In this document: one piece after another, positions 1-6,339 of the stretch
Position numbering within the stretch: position 1 is the stretch's first letter
Layout of the letters: every line of letters begins with the position of its first letter
NCBI GenBank assembly: GCA_900642245.1
Contig: CAAAJI010001061.1
Location: 1 to 14,574, forward strand
Reading direction: 5' to 3'
DNA length: 14,574 nucleotides
Source: Fragilaria radians
Lineage: Eukaryota > Bacillariophyta > Fragilariophyceae > Fragilariales > Fragilariaceae
Made by a program: the position numbers and the translations under genes
The notes under the pieces: generated by a model
The model's database searches: none
The model's input: the letters and a program-made list of their open reading frames with translations, nothing else
Told to the model about the DNA's origin: nothing

Positions 1-1405
1 TTACACCGGCGTTTCCGCCAAGCAGAGCGACAACATTACCTCGGGCCGGATCTACCAGGGCATCATCACCCGCGAGCGGCGCGGTGACTATCTCGGCGCG
101 ACGGTCCAGGTCATTCCCCACGTCACCAACGCGATCAAGGAATTCGCGATGGCGGACATTGACGGGCTCGATTTCGTCATCTGCGAAATCGGCGGGACGG
201 TCGGTGATATCGAGAGCCTGCCGTTCGTCGAGGCGATCCGACAGCTGAAGAACGACCTTGGCCGGGGTCAGTCGGTGTTCGTCCACACCACTCTGGTCCC
301 GTATCTCGCGGCGGCGGGCGAACTGAAGACCAAGCCGACCCAGCACTCGGTCCGCGAGATGACCAGCTACGGCATCCAGCCCGACATCCTGCTGTGCCGC
401 GCCGAGCGCCCGATCCCCGAGGCCGAGCGGGCCAAGATCGCCTTGTTCTGCAACGTGCCCGCCTCTGCGGTAATCCAGGCGCTGGACGCGCGCTCGATCT
501 ACGACGTGCCGCTGCAATATCATGGCGAGGGCCTCGACGACGAAGTGCTGCGCGTGTTCGACATCATTGACGCGCCGCGTCCCGAGCTTGCCCAGTGGCA
601 TGACATCATGGACCGGGTCGATCATCCCGAAGGCGAGGTGACGATCGGCGTGGTCGGCAAATATGTCGGGCTGCAGGACGCGTACAAGAGCTTGCGCGAA
701 GCGCTGGTTCATGGCGGGCTGGCCAACCGCGTGAAGGTCAACATCCGCTGGCTCGATGCCGAATTGTTCGAGAATGAAAGCGCCGATCTGGCAGCGGAAC
801 TGGAGCCGTTGCACGCAATCCTGGTTCCCGGCGGGTTCGGCGAGCGCGGCAGCGAGGGCAAGATCGCCGCGGTGCGCTTCGCCCGTGAGCGCGAAGTGCC
901 CTTCTTCGGCATCTGCCTCGGAATGCAAATGGCCTGCATCGAGGGTGCGCGTAACATCTCGGGGATCGAGCGGGCTTCGACCACCGAATTCGGGGAGACG
1001 CCAGAGCCGGTGGTGGGCCTGATCACCGAGTGGATGAGCCCGGAAGGACTTCAGAAGCGCACTGCGACGACCGATCTGGGCGGCACCATGCGGCTCGGCG
1101 CCTACGAAGCGACGCTTTCGCACAACAGCGTTGTCGCCGCGCAATATGGCACCACCACGATCAGCGAGCGCCACCGACACCGCTATGAGGTCAACGTCCA
1201 CTATCGCGAGGCGCTTGAAAAAGGCGGGCTGGTGTTCTCCGGCATGTCGCCCGATGGCGAGCTTCCCGAAATTGTCGAGCGGCCCGACCATCCGTGGTTC
1301 ATTGGCGTCCAGTTCCATCCCGAACTGAAAAGCCGCCCGTTCGACCCGCATCCCCTGTTCAAAGGGTTCATCGAGGCGGCGGTTAAGCAGAGCAGACTGG
1401 TCTAG
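1..1405 (+). CDS. pyrG: CTP synthase, 5'-truncated by the window edge
   Basis: CTP synthase makes CTP from UTP, ATP and glutamine in the cytosol. The frame is open from base 2, so 467 residues are visible of the roughly 540 usual for the family; the first methionine in the window (base 149) is internal. Before it the frame reads the conserved synthetase stretch with YTGVSAKQSDN and SGRIYQGIITRER. The synthetase domain continues with CEIGGTVGDIES and KPTQHSVREM. The C-terminal class I glutamine amidotransferase domain has its nucleophile cysteine in GICLGMQ (codon 914-916) and the His and Glu of the triad in QFHPE (codons 1316-1324). There is no sign of disruption. It ends at TAG 1403-1405, eight bases before the stop of the convergent glutaredoxin/MauE gene, and has no clear terminator in that gap. 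Confidence 0.98.
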   Translation, partial: YTGVSAKQSDNITSGRIYQGIITRERRGDYLGATVQVIPHVTNAIKEFAMADIDGLDFVICEIGGTVGDIESLPFVEAIRQLKNDLGRGQSVFVHTTLVPYLAAAGELKTKPTQHSVREMTSYGIQPDILLCRAERPIPEAERAKIALFCNVPASAVIQALDARSIYDVPLQYHGEGLDDEVLRVFDIIDAPRPELAQWHDIMDRVDHPEGEVTIGVVGKYVGLQDAYKSLREALVHGGLANRVKVNIRWLDAELFENESADLAAELEPLHAILVPGGFGERGSEGKIAAVRFAREREVPFFGICLGMQMACIEGARNISGIERASTTEFGETPEPVVGLITEWMSPEGLQKRTATTDLGGTMRLGAYEATLSHNSVVAAQYGTTTISERHRHRYEVNVHYREALEKGGLVFSGMSPDGELPEIVERPDHPWFIGVQFHPELKSRPFDPHPLFKGFIEAAVKQSRLV

Positions 1406-1413
1406 CTCGAGCC

Positions 1414-2163
1414 TCAGTGTGCGCCTGGAAGCATCATCCAGACTGCCATTGCCACCATCATCAGATTTTCGGTCAGCGAGACAAAACCGAGCGGCACATT
1501 CGAATTGCCGCCAACGCACGCGCACTTGAGTTCACGCTTGTCGATATAGACCGCCTTGAACACCGACACTGCGCCAATTCCGCCGATGAACAGCGCGACC
1601 GGGATCGACAGCCAGTCGAGCGCGTGCGCCGCCATGAGCACTCCGGCGGTCAGCTCGGCATAAGGGTAGACGTAGGAATAAGGGACGAACCTCTTGGCGA
1701 GCAGGTCGTAGTTCAGGAACATGCTCGAGAAGCTCTCGACATCCTGCAGCTTGAGCAAGGCAAGGACGATCATGCTGAAAGCGATGAACCACTCGCCGGC
1801 AGCGACGGTGAAGAGCGCGTTGTATGTGGCCCAGCTGGTCGCCAGCGCCATTAGCGCGGTCACCGCGAACAAAGCGATTATCGGACGATAGCTGGTCGCG
1901 GCCGGGTCGCGGATCGACTTTCCAAGGTGCCGCCGGAGATCGTCGTAGCCGCCGATCCTTTTGCCGGAGATGAAGGTCTGCGGCGTGGTTGTGACACCAT
2001 GCTGAGCCTTGAACGCATCGGTTTCGGCTCGGGTCGTCAGTTTGTGGTCGTCGATCGTGTAGCCACGGCGCCGCAAAAGATCGCGGGCCTTGAGGCCATA
2101 GGGGCAAACGTGCCCGGGCATGACCATCCGGTACAGGGTCGCGGTCTTCAGATCGCCGTTCAT
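1414..2163 (-). CDS. Glutaredoxin domain fused to MauE/DoxX-like membrane domain
   Basis: This 249-residue protein joins a thiol-redox domain to a membrane domain. Residues about 8-82 look like glutaredoxin: CPYG at 20-23, a TTPQTF cis-proline motif at 59-64 and GGYDDL at 71-76. Only one cysteine is in the active site, so a monothiol mechanism is implied. Residues about 93-245 contain four to five hydrophobic helices and the MauE/DoxX-type stretch LKLQDVESFSSMFLNYDLL. A CAC pair (214, 216) follows a membrane helix, as in MauE-like proteins. The start is firm: a strong GGAGGT lies 8 bases upstream of ATG 2163. It is divergent from csoR and shares its operator region, which points to copper-linked expression. 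A role in reducing or delivering thiols for envelope copper proteins is inference; the substrate is unknown. Confidence 0.88.
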   Translation of the reverse strand: MNGDLKTATLYRMVMPGHVCPYGLKARDLLRRRGYTIDDHKLTTRAETDAFKAQHGVTTTPQTFISGKRIGGYDDLRRHLGKSIRDPAATSYRPIIALFAVTALMALATSWATYNALFTVAAGEWFIAFSMIVLALLKLQDVESFSSMFLNYDLLAKRFVPYSYVYPYAELTAGVLMAAHALDWLSIPVALFIGGIGAVSVFKAVYIDKRELKCACVGGNSNVPLGFVSLTENLMMVAMAVWMMLPGAH

Positions 2164-2170
2164 CGTATAG

Positions 2171-2185
2171 TACCTCCAGGGGGTA
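2171..2185. promoter_or_regulatory. CsoR-like operator 1, overlapping the Shine-Dalgarno of the glutaredoxin gene
   Basis: TACCTCCAGGGGGTA is a near-perfect dyad (one mismatched pair around the central A). It resembles the TACC/CC...GG/GGTA sites bound by CsoR repressors in other bacteria. It contains the GGAGGT ribosome binding site of the leftward gene and lies just downstream of the predicted leftward start point, so occupancy would block that transcript. Binding by the neighbouring CsoR is inferred. Confidence 0.6.
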
Positions 2186-2188
2186 TGG

Positions 2189-2217
2189 TTGACATATACC
2201 CCCCAAGGGCATATTTC
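2189..2217 (+). promoter_or_regulatory. csoR promoter
   Basis: A consensus -35 TTGACA (2189-2194) is followed after 17 bp by a poor -10 TATTTC (2212-2217). The predicted start is near 2224, giving a leader of about 20 bases that carries TGAGG (2233-2237), 6 bases before ATG 2244. Confidence 0.55.
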
Positions 2218-2219
2218 AA
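2191..2219 (-). promoter_or_regulatory. Promoter of the glutaredoxin/MauE gene, overlapping the csoR promoter
   Basis: On the minus strand, -35 TTGAAA (2219-2214) is followed after 17 bp by -10 TATGTC (2196-2191). It occupies the same bases as the csoR promoter on the other strand, so the two polymerases would exclude each other and one repressor could control both. Confidence 0.5.
2195..2214. promoter_or_regulatory. CsoR-like operator 2, between -35 and -10 of both divergent promoters
   Basis: A second G/C-tract dyad, imperfect, with core TACCCCCCAAGGGCA at 2197-2211. It matches operator 1 at 10 of 15 positions and starts 26 bp from it, about two and a half helical turns. It sits in the spacer of both predicted promoters, where a repressor could silence both directions at once. 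Confidence 0.5.
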
Positions 2220-2243
2220 GGACCGAACTGAGTGAGGTTGATC

Positions 2244-2516
2244 ATGGAACGGGCCAATGCCGATAAATTGCTTAATCGCCTGAGCCGGATCGAGGGCCAG
2301 GTGCGCGGCGTCTCAAAGATGGTCGCTGACGGCCGCTATTGCATCGACGTGCTGACGCAGTTGCGTGCCGTCCGCGCGGCTTTGGCGAAGGTCGAAACGA
2401 CAATGCTCAAGGACCATCTCGGCCATTGCATAGAGGGTGCGATCACCAGCGGCGATGTCGCTGATCAGCGCGCTAAGGCGGCCGAATTGATCGCGTTGCT
2501 CGAACATTCGAGATGA
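2244..2516 (+). CDS. csoR: CsoR-family Cu(I)-sensing repressor
   Basis: A 90-residue all-helical DUF156 (CsoR/RcnR/FrmR) regulator. The family signature LNRLSRIEGQVRGV is at the N terminus. The metal ligands follow the copper pattern Cys-x24-His-x3-Cys: C33, H58 and C62 when counted from ATG 2244. That spacing matches the Cys/His/Cys set of known CsoR; nickel RcnR and formaldehyde FrmR lack the last cysteine. An upstream in-frame GTG (2232) would add four residues, but TGAGG six bases before ATG 2244 favours the shorter form. Such proteins bind G/C-tract dyads in the apo form and release DNA on binding Cu(I). Two such dyads lie just upstream, so autoregulation and control of both divergent transcripts are likely. 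Its stop overlaps the next start (ATGA). Confidence 0.92.
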   Translation: MERANADKLLNRLSRIEGQVRGVSKMVADGRYCIDVLTQLRAVRAALAKVETTMLKDHLGHCIEGAITSGDVADQRAKAAELIALLEHSR

Positions 2517-2881
2517 GCATTGGCTTGCCGACGAACATGGCGAGGTCTATCCAGCCGACCATGCGGCGCTTCCTTCAACTGCTGACTGTGGTCGCGATGC
2601 TGTTGGCGCCGCTTGCCGCGCCTGCGGCAGCGATGGCGGCCAAACCGGTGGCAGCCGAATGCGCCGACATGGCGATGGAGATGGACGGGCATGAGAGGCC
2701 TGCCAGCCACCACGGACAAGGCGAGGCGTGCTGCATCGCGGTGCCGCCCGCGATCGATCCCCCGCTTGCCCTAATGGCTGCCCTGACCCCGATCGAGCAT
2801 CTGGCGTTCGTCGCCGACGAGGCGGCGTTCCGGCTCGGTGCGGGGCCCAAGGCGGAAGACCCTCCCCCGCGAATTGCCTGA
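2513..2881 (+). CDS. Small exported protein of unknown function, coupled to csoR
   Basis: I do not recognise a named family; it loosely resembles the short exported proteins of copper loci (DUF2946-like), which is only an impression. It has 122 residues from ATG 2513, which overlaps the csoR stop as ATGA and suggests translational coupling. Internal starts at 2537 or 2561 would give a cleaner signal peptide: MRRF, then a hydrophobic run to about residue 35, with likely cleavage after AMA (residue 42). The predicted mature part, about 80 residues, carries Met- and His-rich stretches (ADMAMEMDGHE, ASHHG), a Cys-Cys doublet at 73-74 and a single Cys at 50. The tail ends in a Pro-rich PPPRIA. These potential soft-metal ligands and the operon position suggest a periplasmic copper role. 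Confidence 0.75.
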   Translation: MSIGLPTNMARSIQPTMRRFLQLLTVVAMLLAPLAAPAAAMAAKPVAAECADMAMEMDGHERPASHHGQGEACCIAVPPAIDPPLALMAALTPIEHLAFVADEAAFRLGAGPKAEDPPPRIA

Positions 2882-2917
2882 GAACGACCCCTCAAATCCG
2901 TTTTCAGGAGATTTTCG

Positions 2918-3172
2918 ATGAACAAGTATATTCTTGCTAGCGCACTCGCGACGCTCGCCATTCCGTCGATCGCATATGCTGCCCCCGAGGCGAAGCCTTC
3001 ACCCGAGGCACATCACGAGGGCATGAAGCATGACGGCTGCTGTCCCGAGAAGAAGGACGGCGAGAAGCACGGCGATTGCTGCAAGGGCATGAAGTGCTGC
3101 GACGGGATGAAGCCCGCGACCAAGGGCACGGCAACGCCGGACGCCCATGCCGGACACAAGATGAATCATTGA
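2918..3172 (+). CDS. Small exported Cys/His/Met-rich putative copper-binding protein
   Basis: 84 residues; no named family recognised. A signal peptide is clear: MNKY followed by a hydrophobic stretch and cleavage after AYA (about residue 21). The mature peptide of about 63 residues is hydrophilic, with six cysteines arranged as three adjacent Cys-Cys pairs (DGCCPE, GDCCKG, KCCDG), seven histidines and four methionines, and ends in HKMNH. It is rich in Lys, Gly and Asp and probably has little fixed structure without metal. An AGGAG lies upstream at a suitable distance from ATG 2918. It is the third gene of the predicted csoR transcript, 36 bases after the previous stop. A periplasmic Cu(I) chelator or chaperone is the natural inference; other soft metals remain possible. 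It has the codon use of its neighbours. Confidence 0.82.
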   Translation: MNKYILASALATLAIPSIAYAAPEAKPSPEAHHEGMKHDGCCPEKKDGEKHGDCCKGMKCCDGMKPATKGTATPDAHAGHKMNH

Positions 3173-3180
3173 GCGGAGGA

Positions 3181-3198
3181 CGCGGCGGTGACGCCGCG
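3181..3198 (+). other. GC hairpin with a GTGA (GNRA-type) tetraloop
   Basis: CGCGGCG, GTGA, CGCCGCG forms a 7-bp perfect stem with a GNRA-class loop, nine bases after the stop of the Cys-rich gene. No T-run follows, so it is not a classic terminator. It may stabilise or process the upstream mRNA. Confidence 0.5.
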
Positions 3199-3220
3199 CC
3201 CGCTTCCCGTGACGATTGAC

Positions 3221-3244
3221 GCGCCCGCTCCACAGGCGGGGCGC
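3221..3244 (+). other. Second GC hairpin just ahead of the barrel gene's ribosome binding site
   Basis: GCGCCCGC (3221-3228) can pair with GCGGGGCGC (3236-3244) with one bulged base. It ends three bases before the GGAG used for GTG 3258, close enough to affect ribosome access. It is tentative, because GC-rich DNA often forms such pairs. Confidence 0.3.
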
Positions 3245-3257
3245 GATGGAGATTGAT

Positions 3258-4937
3258 GTGATCAAGATTTTGCTCGGCGCGACCAGCGCGATTGCGCTCG
3301 TAGCTGCCACTCCCGCGGTAGCCCAGCATTCGGGCCATGGCGGAATGACCATGCCGATGCCGGCCAAGAAGCCTGCCGCGAAAAAGCCTGCACCGAAGAA
3401 GACGGCTGTGGTTAAGAAGCCCTTGGCAAAGAAGGCGCCTGTGCGCGCCGTCCGCAAGGCGCCGCCGCGGGCCGTTGCCTCTGAGACTCCGGCACCGGTC
3501 GACCATTCGACGATAGATCACAGCCAGATGAACCACACGGCGCCGGTTCCAACGATCCCGGCTCCGGTCGATCATGGCCAGATGAATCACCAGGCACCGT
3601 CTGCAGCGCCGGTCGATCATAGCCAGATGAATCACCCGGCACCGCCCACCGGGACGGCAGATCATAGCCAGATGAACCATGGCCCGGCTGCGGTGGGCGT
3701 TCCTGCCCTCGATCATGCAGCGATGGGTCATGGGGCAGTGGGAGGACACGCGAGCATGCGCGGCGCGCTTGGCAATTACGTGGCGACGCGCGAGGCCTCG
3801 GGCACCGCGTGGCAGCCCGATGTCTCGGAACATAGCGGCTGGATGATGAAGTCGGGTGACTGGGACTTCATGGTGCACGGGAATCTCGACCTGATTGCAG
3901 ATACCCAAAGCGGACCGCGCGGCGACGACAAGATTTTCGCTGCCGGGATGCTGATGGGCATGGCCACGCGCCAGTTTGCCAGCGGCAACACGCTCCAGTT
4001 TCGTGGAATGGTCAGCCCCGATCCACTGATGGGCAAATCGGGCTATCCATTGCTGCTCGCATCGGGCGAGACTGCCAATGGCACCGACCGGTTGATCGAC
4101 CGCCAGCATCCGCACGACTTCTTCATGGAATTGTCGGCCAGTTACTCGGTCAAGCTCGCCGACAAGGTCAGCGCCTATGTTTACGGCGGCCTTCCCGGTG
4201 AACCCGCGTTCGGCCCGCCGGCCTTCATGCATCGCCAGTCGATCATGGCCTCGCCCGAGGCACCGATCAGCCATCATTGGCTCGATTCGACCCACATTAC
4301 GTTCGGCGTGGTAACGACCGGCCTGGTGCTCGACCGGATCAAGATCGAGGCGTCGCGGTTCAATGGCCGCGAGCCCGACGAGAAGCGCTGGAATATCGAG
4401 ACCGGGCCGCTTGATTCGACCTCGGTGCGCCTGTCGTGGAACCCGACTGAGACATTGTCGCTGCAGGGCAGCTGGGCGCATCTGGAGGAGCCCGAGCAAT
4501 TGGAGCCGGGGATCAACCAGCGGCGCTGGTCGGCGTCAGCGCATTACACGAGGCCGATGGCCAATGGCTGGTGGGCGACGACGCTCGCCTGGGGCCGGAA
4601 GTCGCTGCTCGGCGAAGATTATGACGCTTTCGCCCTCGAGAGCTCGGTCAAGTACAAGGATTGGACATTTTTCGGCCGCGGGGAGATCACCGAGAATAAC
4701 GAGCTGGTCGAGCTGGACCACTATGAGGATGAAGGTGAGGGCGGTCACCACGGCGAGGCGTTCACCGTCGGCAAGGTGTCGTTCGGGCTGGTGCGCGATT
4801 TCCGCATTGCCAAGCATCTCGCGCTCGGGGTCGGTGGGCTTTATTCGCTGAACTTCGTGCCCAGCGGGCTTCGGGAGGAATATGGCGGCCGCAACCCCCA
4901 TGGCGCGATGGGCTTCGTGCGGCTGAAGATCCAGTAG
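3258..4937 (+). CDS. Putative copper-binding outer-membrane beta-barrel protein with DHS-x-MNH repeats
   Basis: About 559 residues from GTG 3258, chosen because GGAG (3248-3251) sits six bases upstream and the product begins directly with a signal peptide cut after AVA (about residue 22). Upstream in-frame ATG 3246 and TTG 3216 only add charged residues. Order: signal peptide; a Lys/Ala/Pro-rich segment (about 34-75) like histone H1 tails; a repeat region (about 82-160) with four copies of Asp-His-(Ser/Gly)-Gln-Met-Asn-His plus degenerate copies; then about 380 residues rich in aromatic/polar alternation, as in an outer-membrane beta barrel, with HPHDFF and a late acidic/His loop (DEGEGGHHGE). 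The repeats resemble Met/His copper-binding motifs of CopB/PcoB-like proteins, but I cannot place the barrel in that family. A copper-binding or export role in the outer membrane is inferred from repeats and operon. The C terminus (RLKIQ) lacks the usual final Phe/Trp. Confidence 0.85.
   Translation: MIKILLGATSAIALVAATPAVAQHSGHGGMTMPMPAKKPAAKKPAPKKTAVVKKPLAKKAPVRAVRKAPPRAVASETPAPVDHSTIDHSQMNHTAPVPTIPAPVDHGQMNHQAPSAAPVDHSQMNHPAPPTGTADHSQMNHGPAAVGVPALDHAAMGHGAVGGHASMRGALGNYVATREASGTAWQPDVSEHSGWMMKSGDWDFMVHGNLDLIADTQSGPRGDDKIFAAGMLMGMATRQFASGNTLQFRGMVSPDPLMGKSGYPLLLASGETANGTDRLIDRQHPHDFFMELSASYSVKLADKVSAYVYGGLPGEPAFGPPAFMHRQSIMASPEAPISHHWLDSTHITFGVVTTGLVLDRIKIEASRFNGREPDEKRWNIETGPLDSTSVRLSWNPTETLSLQGSWAHLEEPEQLEPGINQRRWSASAHYTRPMANGWWATTLAWGRKSLLGEDYDAFALESSVKYKDWTFFGRGEITENNELVELDHYEDEGEGGHHGEAFTVGKVSFGLVRDFRIAKHLALGVGGLYSLNFVPSGLREEYGGRNPHGAMGFVRLKIQ
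3516..3680 (+). repeat. In-frame DHSQMNH-coding repeats
   Basis: Four 21-base units, starting GATCA and coding Asp-His-(Ser/Gly)-Gln-Met-Asn-His, begin at 3516, 3570, 3615 and 3660. The spacing is 54, 45 and 45 bases, so always in frame; the spacers are Pro/Ala-rich. A partial copy precedes them (near 3501) and a degenerate one follows (near 3711, DHAAMGH). They are well conserved at DNA level, implying recent duplication within the gene. Confidence 0.9.
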
Positions 4938-4942
4938 GCTGC

Positions 4943-4973
4943 GCGGGGCGGGCGTTCTTGCCGCTTGCCCCGT
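4943..4973 (+). terminator. Possible terminator hairpin after the copper operon
   Basis: GCGGGGCGGGCG (4943-4954) can pair with CGCTTGCCCCGT (4962-4973), counting G-U pairs, around a 7-base loop. No T-tract follows. It overlaps the candidate trxB -35, so it could be either a weak terminator or chance. Confidence 0.35.
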
Positions 4974-4986
4974 CCGTCCCTAATTG
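4958..4986 (+). promoter_or_regulatory. Candidate trxB promoter
   Basis: TTGCCG (4958-4963), 17 bp, then TAATTG (4981-4986); the -10 is poor. It ends six bases before ATG 4993 and no Shine-Dalgarno is present, so a leaderless transcript is possible. The run CCTAATTGGCG resembles the region just before def. Confidence 0.35.
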
Positions 4987-4992
4987 GCGTCC

Positions 4993-5955
4993 ATGTCCAA
5001 CATCATTTCCACCCGACTGCTGATTCTCGGTTCCGGGCCCGCGGGTCTTACCGCGGCAATCTACGCCGCTCGCGCCGGCCTCAGCCCGGTCGTCGTCCAG
5101 GGCATCCAGCCCGGCGGCCAGCTGACCACGACCACCGACGTCGAGAATTATCCCGGCTTCCGCAATGTCATCCAGGGGCCGTGGCTGATGGAGGAAATGC
5201 AGGCGCAGGCCGAGCATGTCGGCACCAAGATGGTGTGGGATCATATCTCCGACGTCGACCTGTCGCGCCGCCCGTTCGTGGTGAAGGGCGACAGCGGCGC
5301 TTATCATGCCGATACGCTGGTCATCGCCACCGGAGCGCAGGCCAAGTGGCTCGGCCTTCCGTCGGAGGAGCATATGAAGGGGCGGGGCGCGAGCGCGTGC
5401 GCGACCTGCGACGGCTTCTTCTATCGGGGGAAGAAAGTTGCGGTGATCGGCGGCGGCAATACCGCGGTCGAAGAGGCGCTGTACCTCACCAACCACAGTC
5501 AGGACGTGACCCTGATCCACCGTCGCTCGTCCTTCCGGGCCGAGAAGATCCTCCAGGATCGCCTGTTCGCCAATCCGCACGTCAAGGTCGTTTGGGACAG
5601 CGAAGTGGTAGAATTCGTTGGCGATGGTACGCCCGAGGTGCTGGTTGGGCTCGACATCCGCAACGTGAAGACCGGCGACGTCAGCCGGATCGACGTCGAT
5701 GGTGCGTTCGTTGCGATCGGCCATTCCCCGGCAACCGAGCTGTTCGCGGGCAAACTGAAGCTCGACGACGACGGCTATATCGAGGTCGAGACCGGCACCA
5801 CCAATACGTCGGTCCCCGGGGTATTCGCGTGCGGAGACGTGATGGACAAGATCTACCGGCAGGCGGTCACTGCGGCCGGCACAGGCTGCATGGCCGCGCT
5901 GGATGCCGAAAAATTCCTCGCCGCGGAGGAATATGAGGCGATTGCGGCGGAGTAG
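4993..5955 (+). CDS. trxB: Thioredoxin reductase
   Basis: FAD-dependent thioredoxin-disulfide reductase, a cytosolic enzyme that uses NADPH to reduce thioredoxin. 320 residues from ATG 4993, the family's usual length; the in-frame TTG at 4984 only adds three residues. The FAD dinucleotide fold GSGPAGLTAA is near the N terminus. The redox pair is in CATCDG with cysteines 136 and 139. The NADPH fold is GGGNTAVEEA, followed by HRR for the NADPH phosphate, and a C-terminal GDVMD FAD motif. All key residues are present. No Shine-Dalgarno is visible. It follows the copper operon by 55 bases on the same strand, so read-through could link thiol supply to copper stress, but a promoter of its own is equally plausible. 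Its stop abuts the stop of the convergent ACP gene with no gap (TAGCTA). Confidence 0.97.
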   Translation: MSNIISTRLLILGSGPAGLTAAIYAARAGLSPVVVQGIQPGGQLTTTTDVENYPGFRNVIQGPWLMEEMQAQAEHVGTKMVWDHISDVDLSRRPFVVKGDSGAYHADTLVIATGAQAKWLGLPSEEHMKGRGASACATCDGFFYRGKKVAVIGGGNTAVEEALYLTNHSQDVTLIHRRSSFRAEKILQDRLFANPHVKVVWDSEVVEFVGDGTPEVLVGLDIRNVKTGDVSRIDVDGAFVAIGHSPATELFAGKLKLDDDGYIEVETGTTNTSVPGVFACGDVMDKIYRQAVTAAGTGCMAALDAEKFLAAEEYEAIAAE

Positions 5956-6252
5956 CTAGCCGCCGACCTTGCGCGTCGCGAAGGCGAGAAGGCGCCCGAA
6001 GGTCATGAAGTCCTCGGCCTCGACATCGTCATCCTCGATCAGGATGTGGAGTCTTTCCTCGAGTCCGGTGAGCAGGGTCGCGACGGCCATTGAGTCGAAC
6101 TCAGGCAGGGCGCCGAACAATTCGGTGTCGTTCGCGAAGGCGTCGATCCGCGCACGCGGCAGCCCGAGCACCTCCGCGAGCAAGGCGCGCAAGGTCGCGT
6201 CGACCGTCGATCCACCGTCCCGCGCCAAATCTGAAACCTTCCCCTGTTGCAT
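5956..6252 (-). CDS. Acyl carrier protein (exosortase-A-locus type)
   Basis: A 98-residue acyl carrier protein. The phosphopantetheine attachment serine is S54 in PEFDSMAV, a DSM version of the common DSL. It is surrounded by the expected helices: an N-terminal helix with LRALLAEVLGL, and an acidic helix after the serine ending in IEDDDVEAEDF. The sequence is not that of the fatty-acid ACP of this group and has a longer N terminus. A weak purine-rich AGGGG precedes ATG 6252. It is divergent from an AMP-forming acyl ligase and a PLP decarboxylase, so it probably carries the acyl or aminoacyl group that the ligase activates. Such ACPs occur beside exosortase A (PEP-CTERM) and exopolysaccharide loci; that link is from family knowledge and neighbours. 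Its substrate is unknown. Confidence 0.85.
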   Translation of the reverse strand: MQQGKVSDLARDGGSTVDATLRALLAEVLGLPRARIDAFANDTELFGALPEFDSMAVATLLTGLEERLHILIEDDDVEAEDFMTFGRLLAFATRKVGG

Positions 6253-6339
6253 CGAGCGCCCCTAGGCGAGCCGCCAGGCCCAGGCAAGCGTCGCGGGGCC
6301 GGATTGCTTCGTCGCGGTCGGGGTGACAGGGGAGGAGCC

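Noticed and set aside
1406..1413. Terminator between pyrG and the convergent gene
   Set aside because: Only eight bases with CTCGAG; no stem and no T-run.
3516..3680. Regular repeats considered as a CRISPR array
   Set aside because: Units are in frame, spacers are short and Pro/Ala-coding, and no cas gene is present.
2937..4499. 520-residue minus-strand open frame opposite the barrel gene
   Set aside because: Arg/His-rich translation with no motif; it mirrors the repeats of the real gene and arises from high GC codon bias.
4965..5936. 323-residue plus-strand frame overlapping trxB
   Set aside because: Arg/Gly-rich shadow of trxB in another frame.
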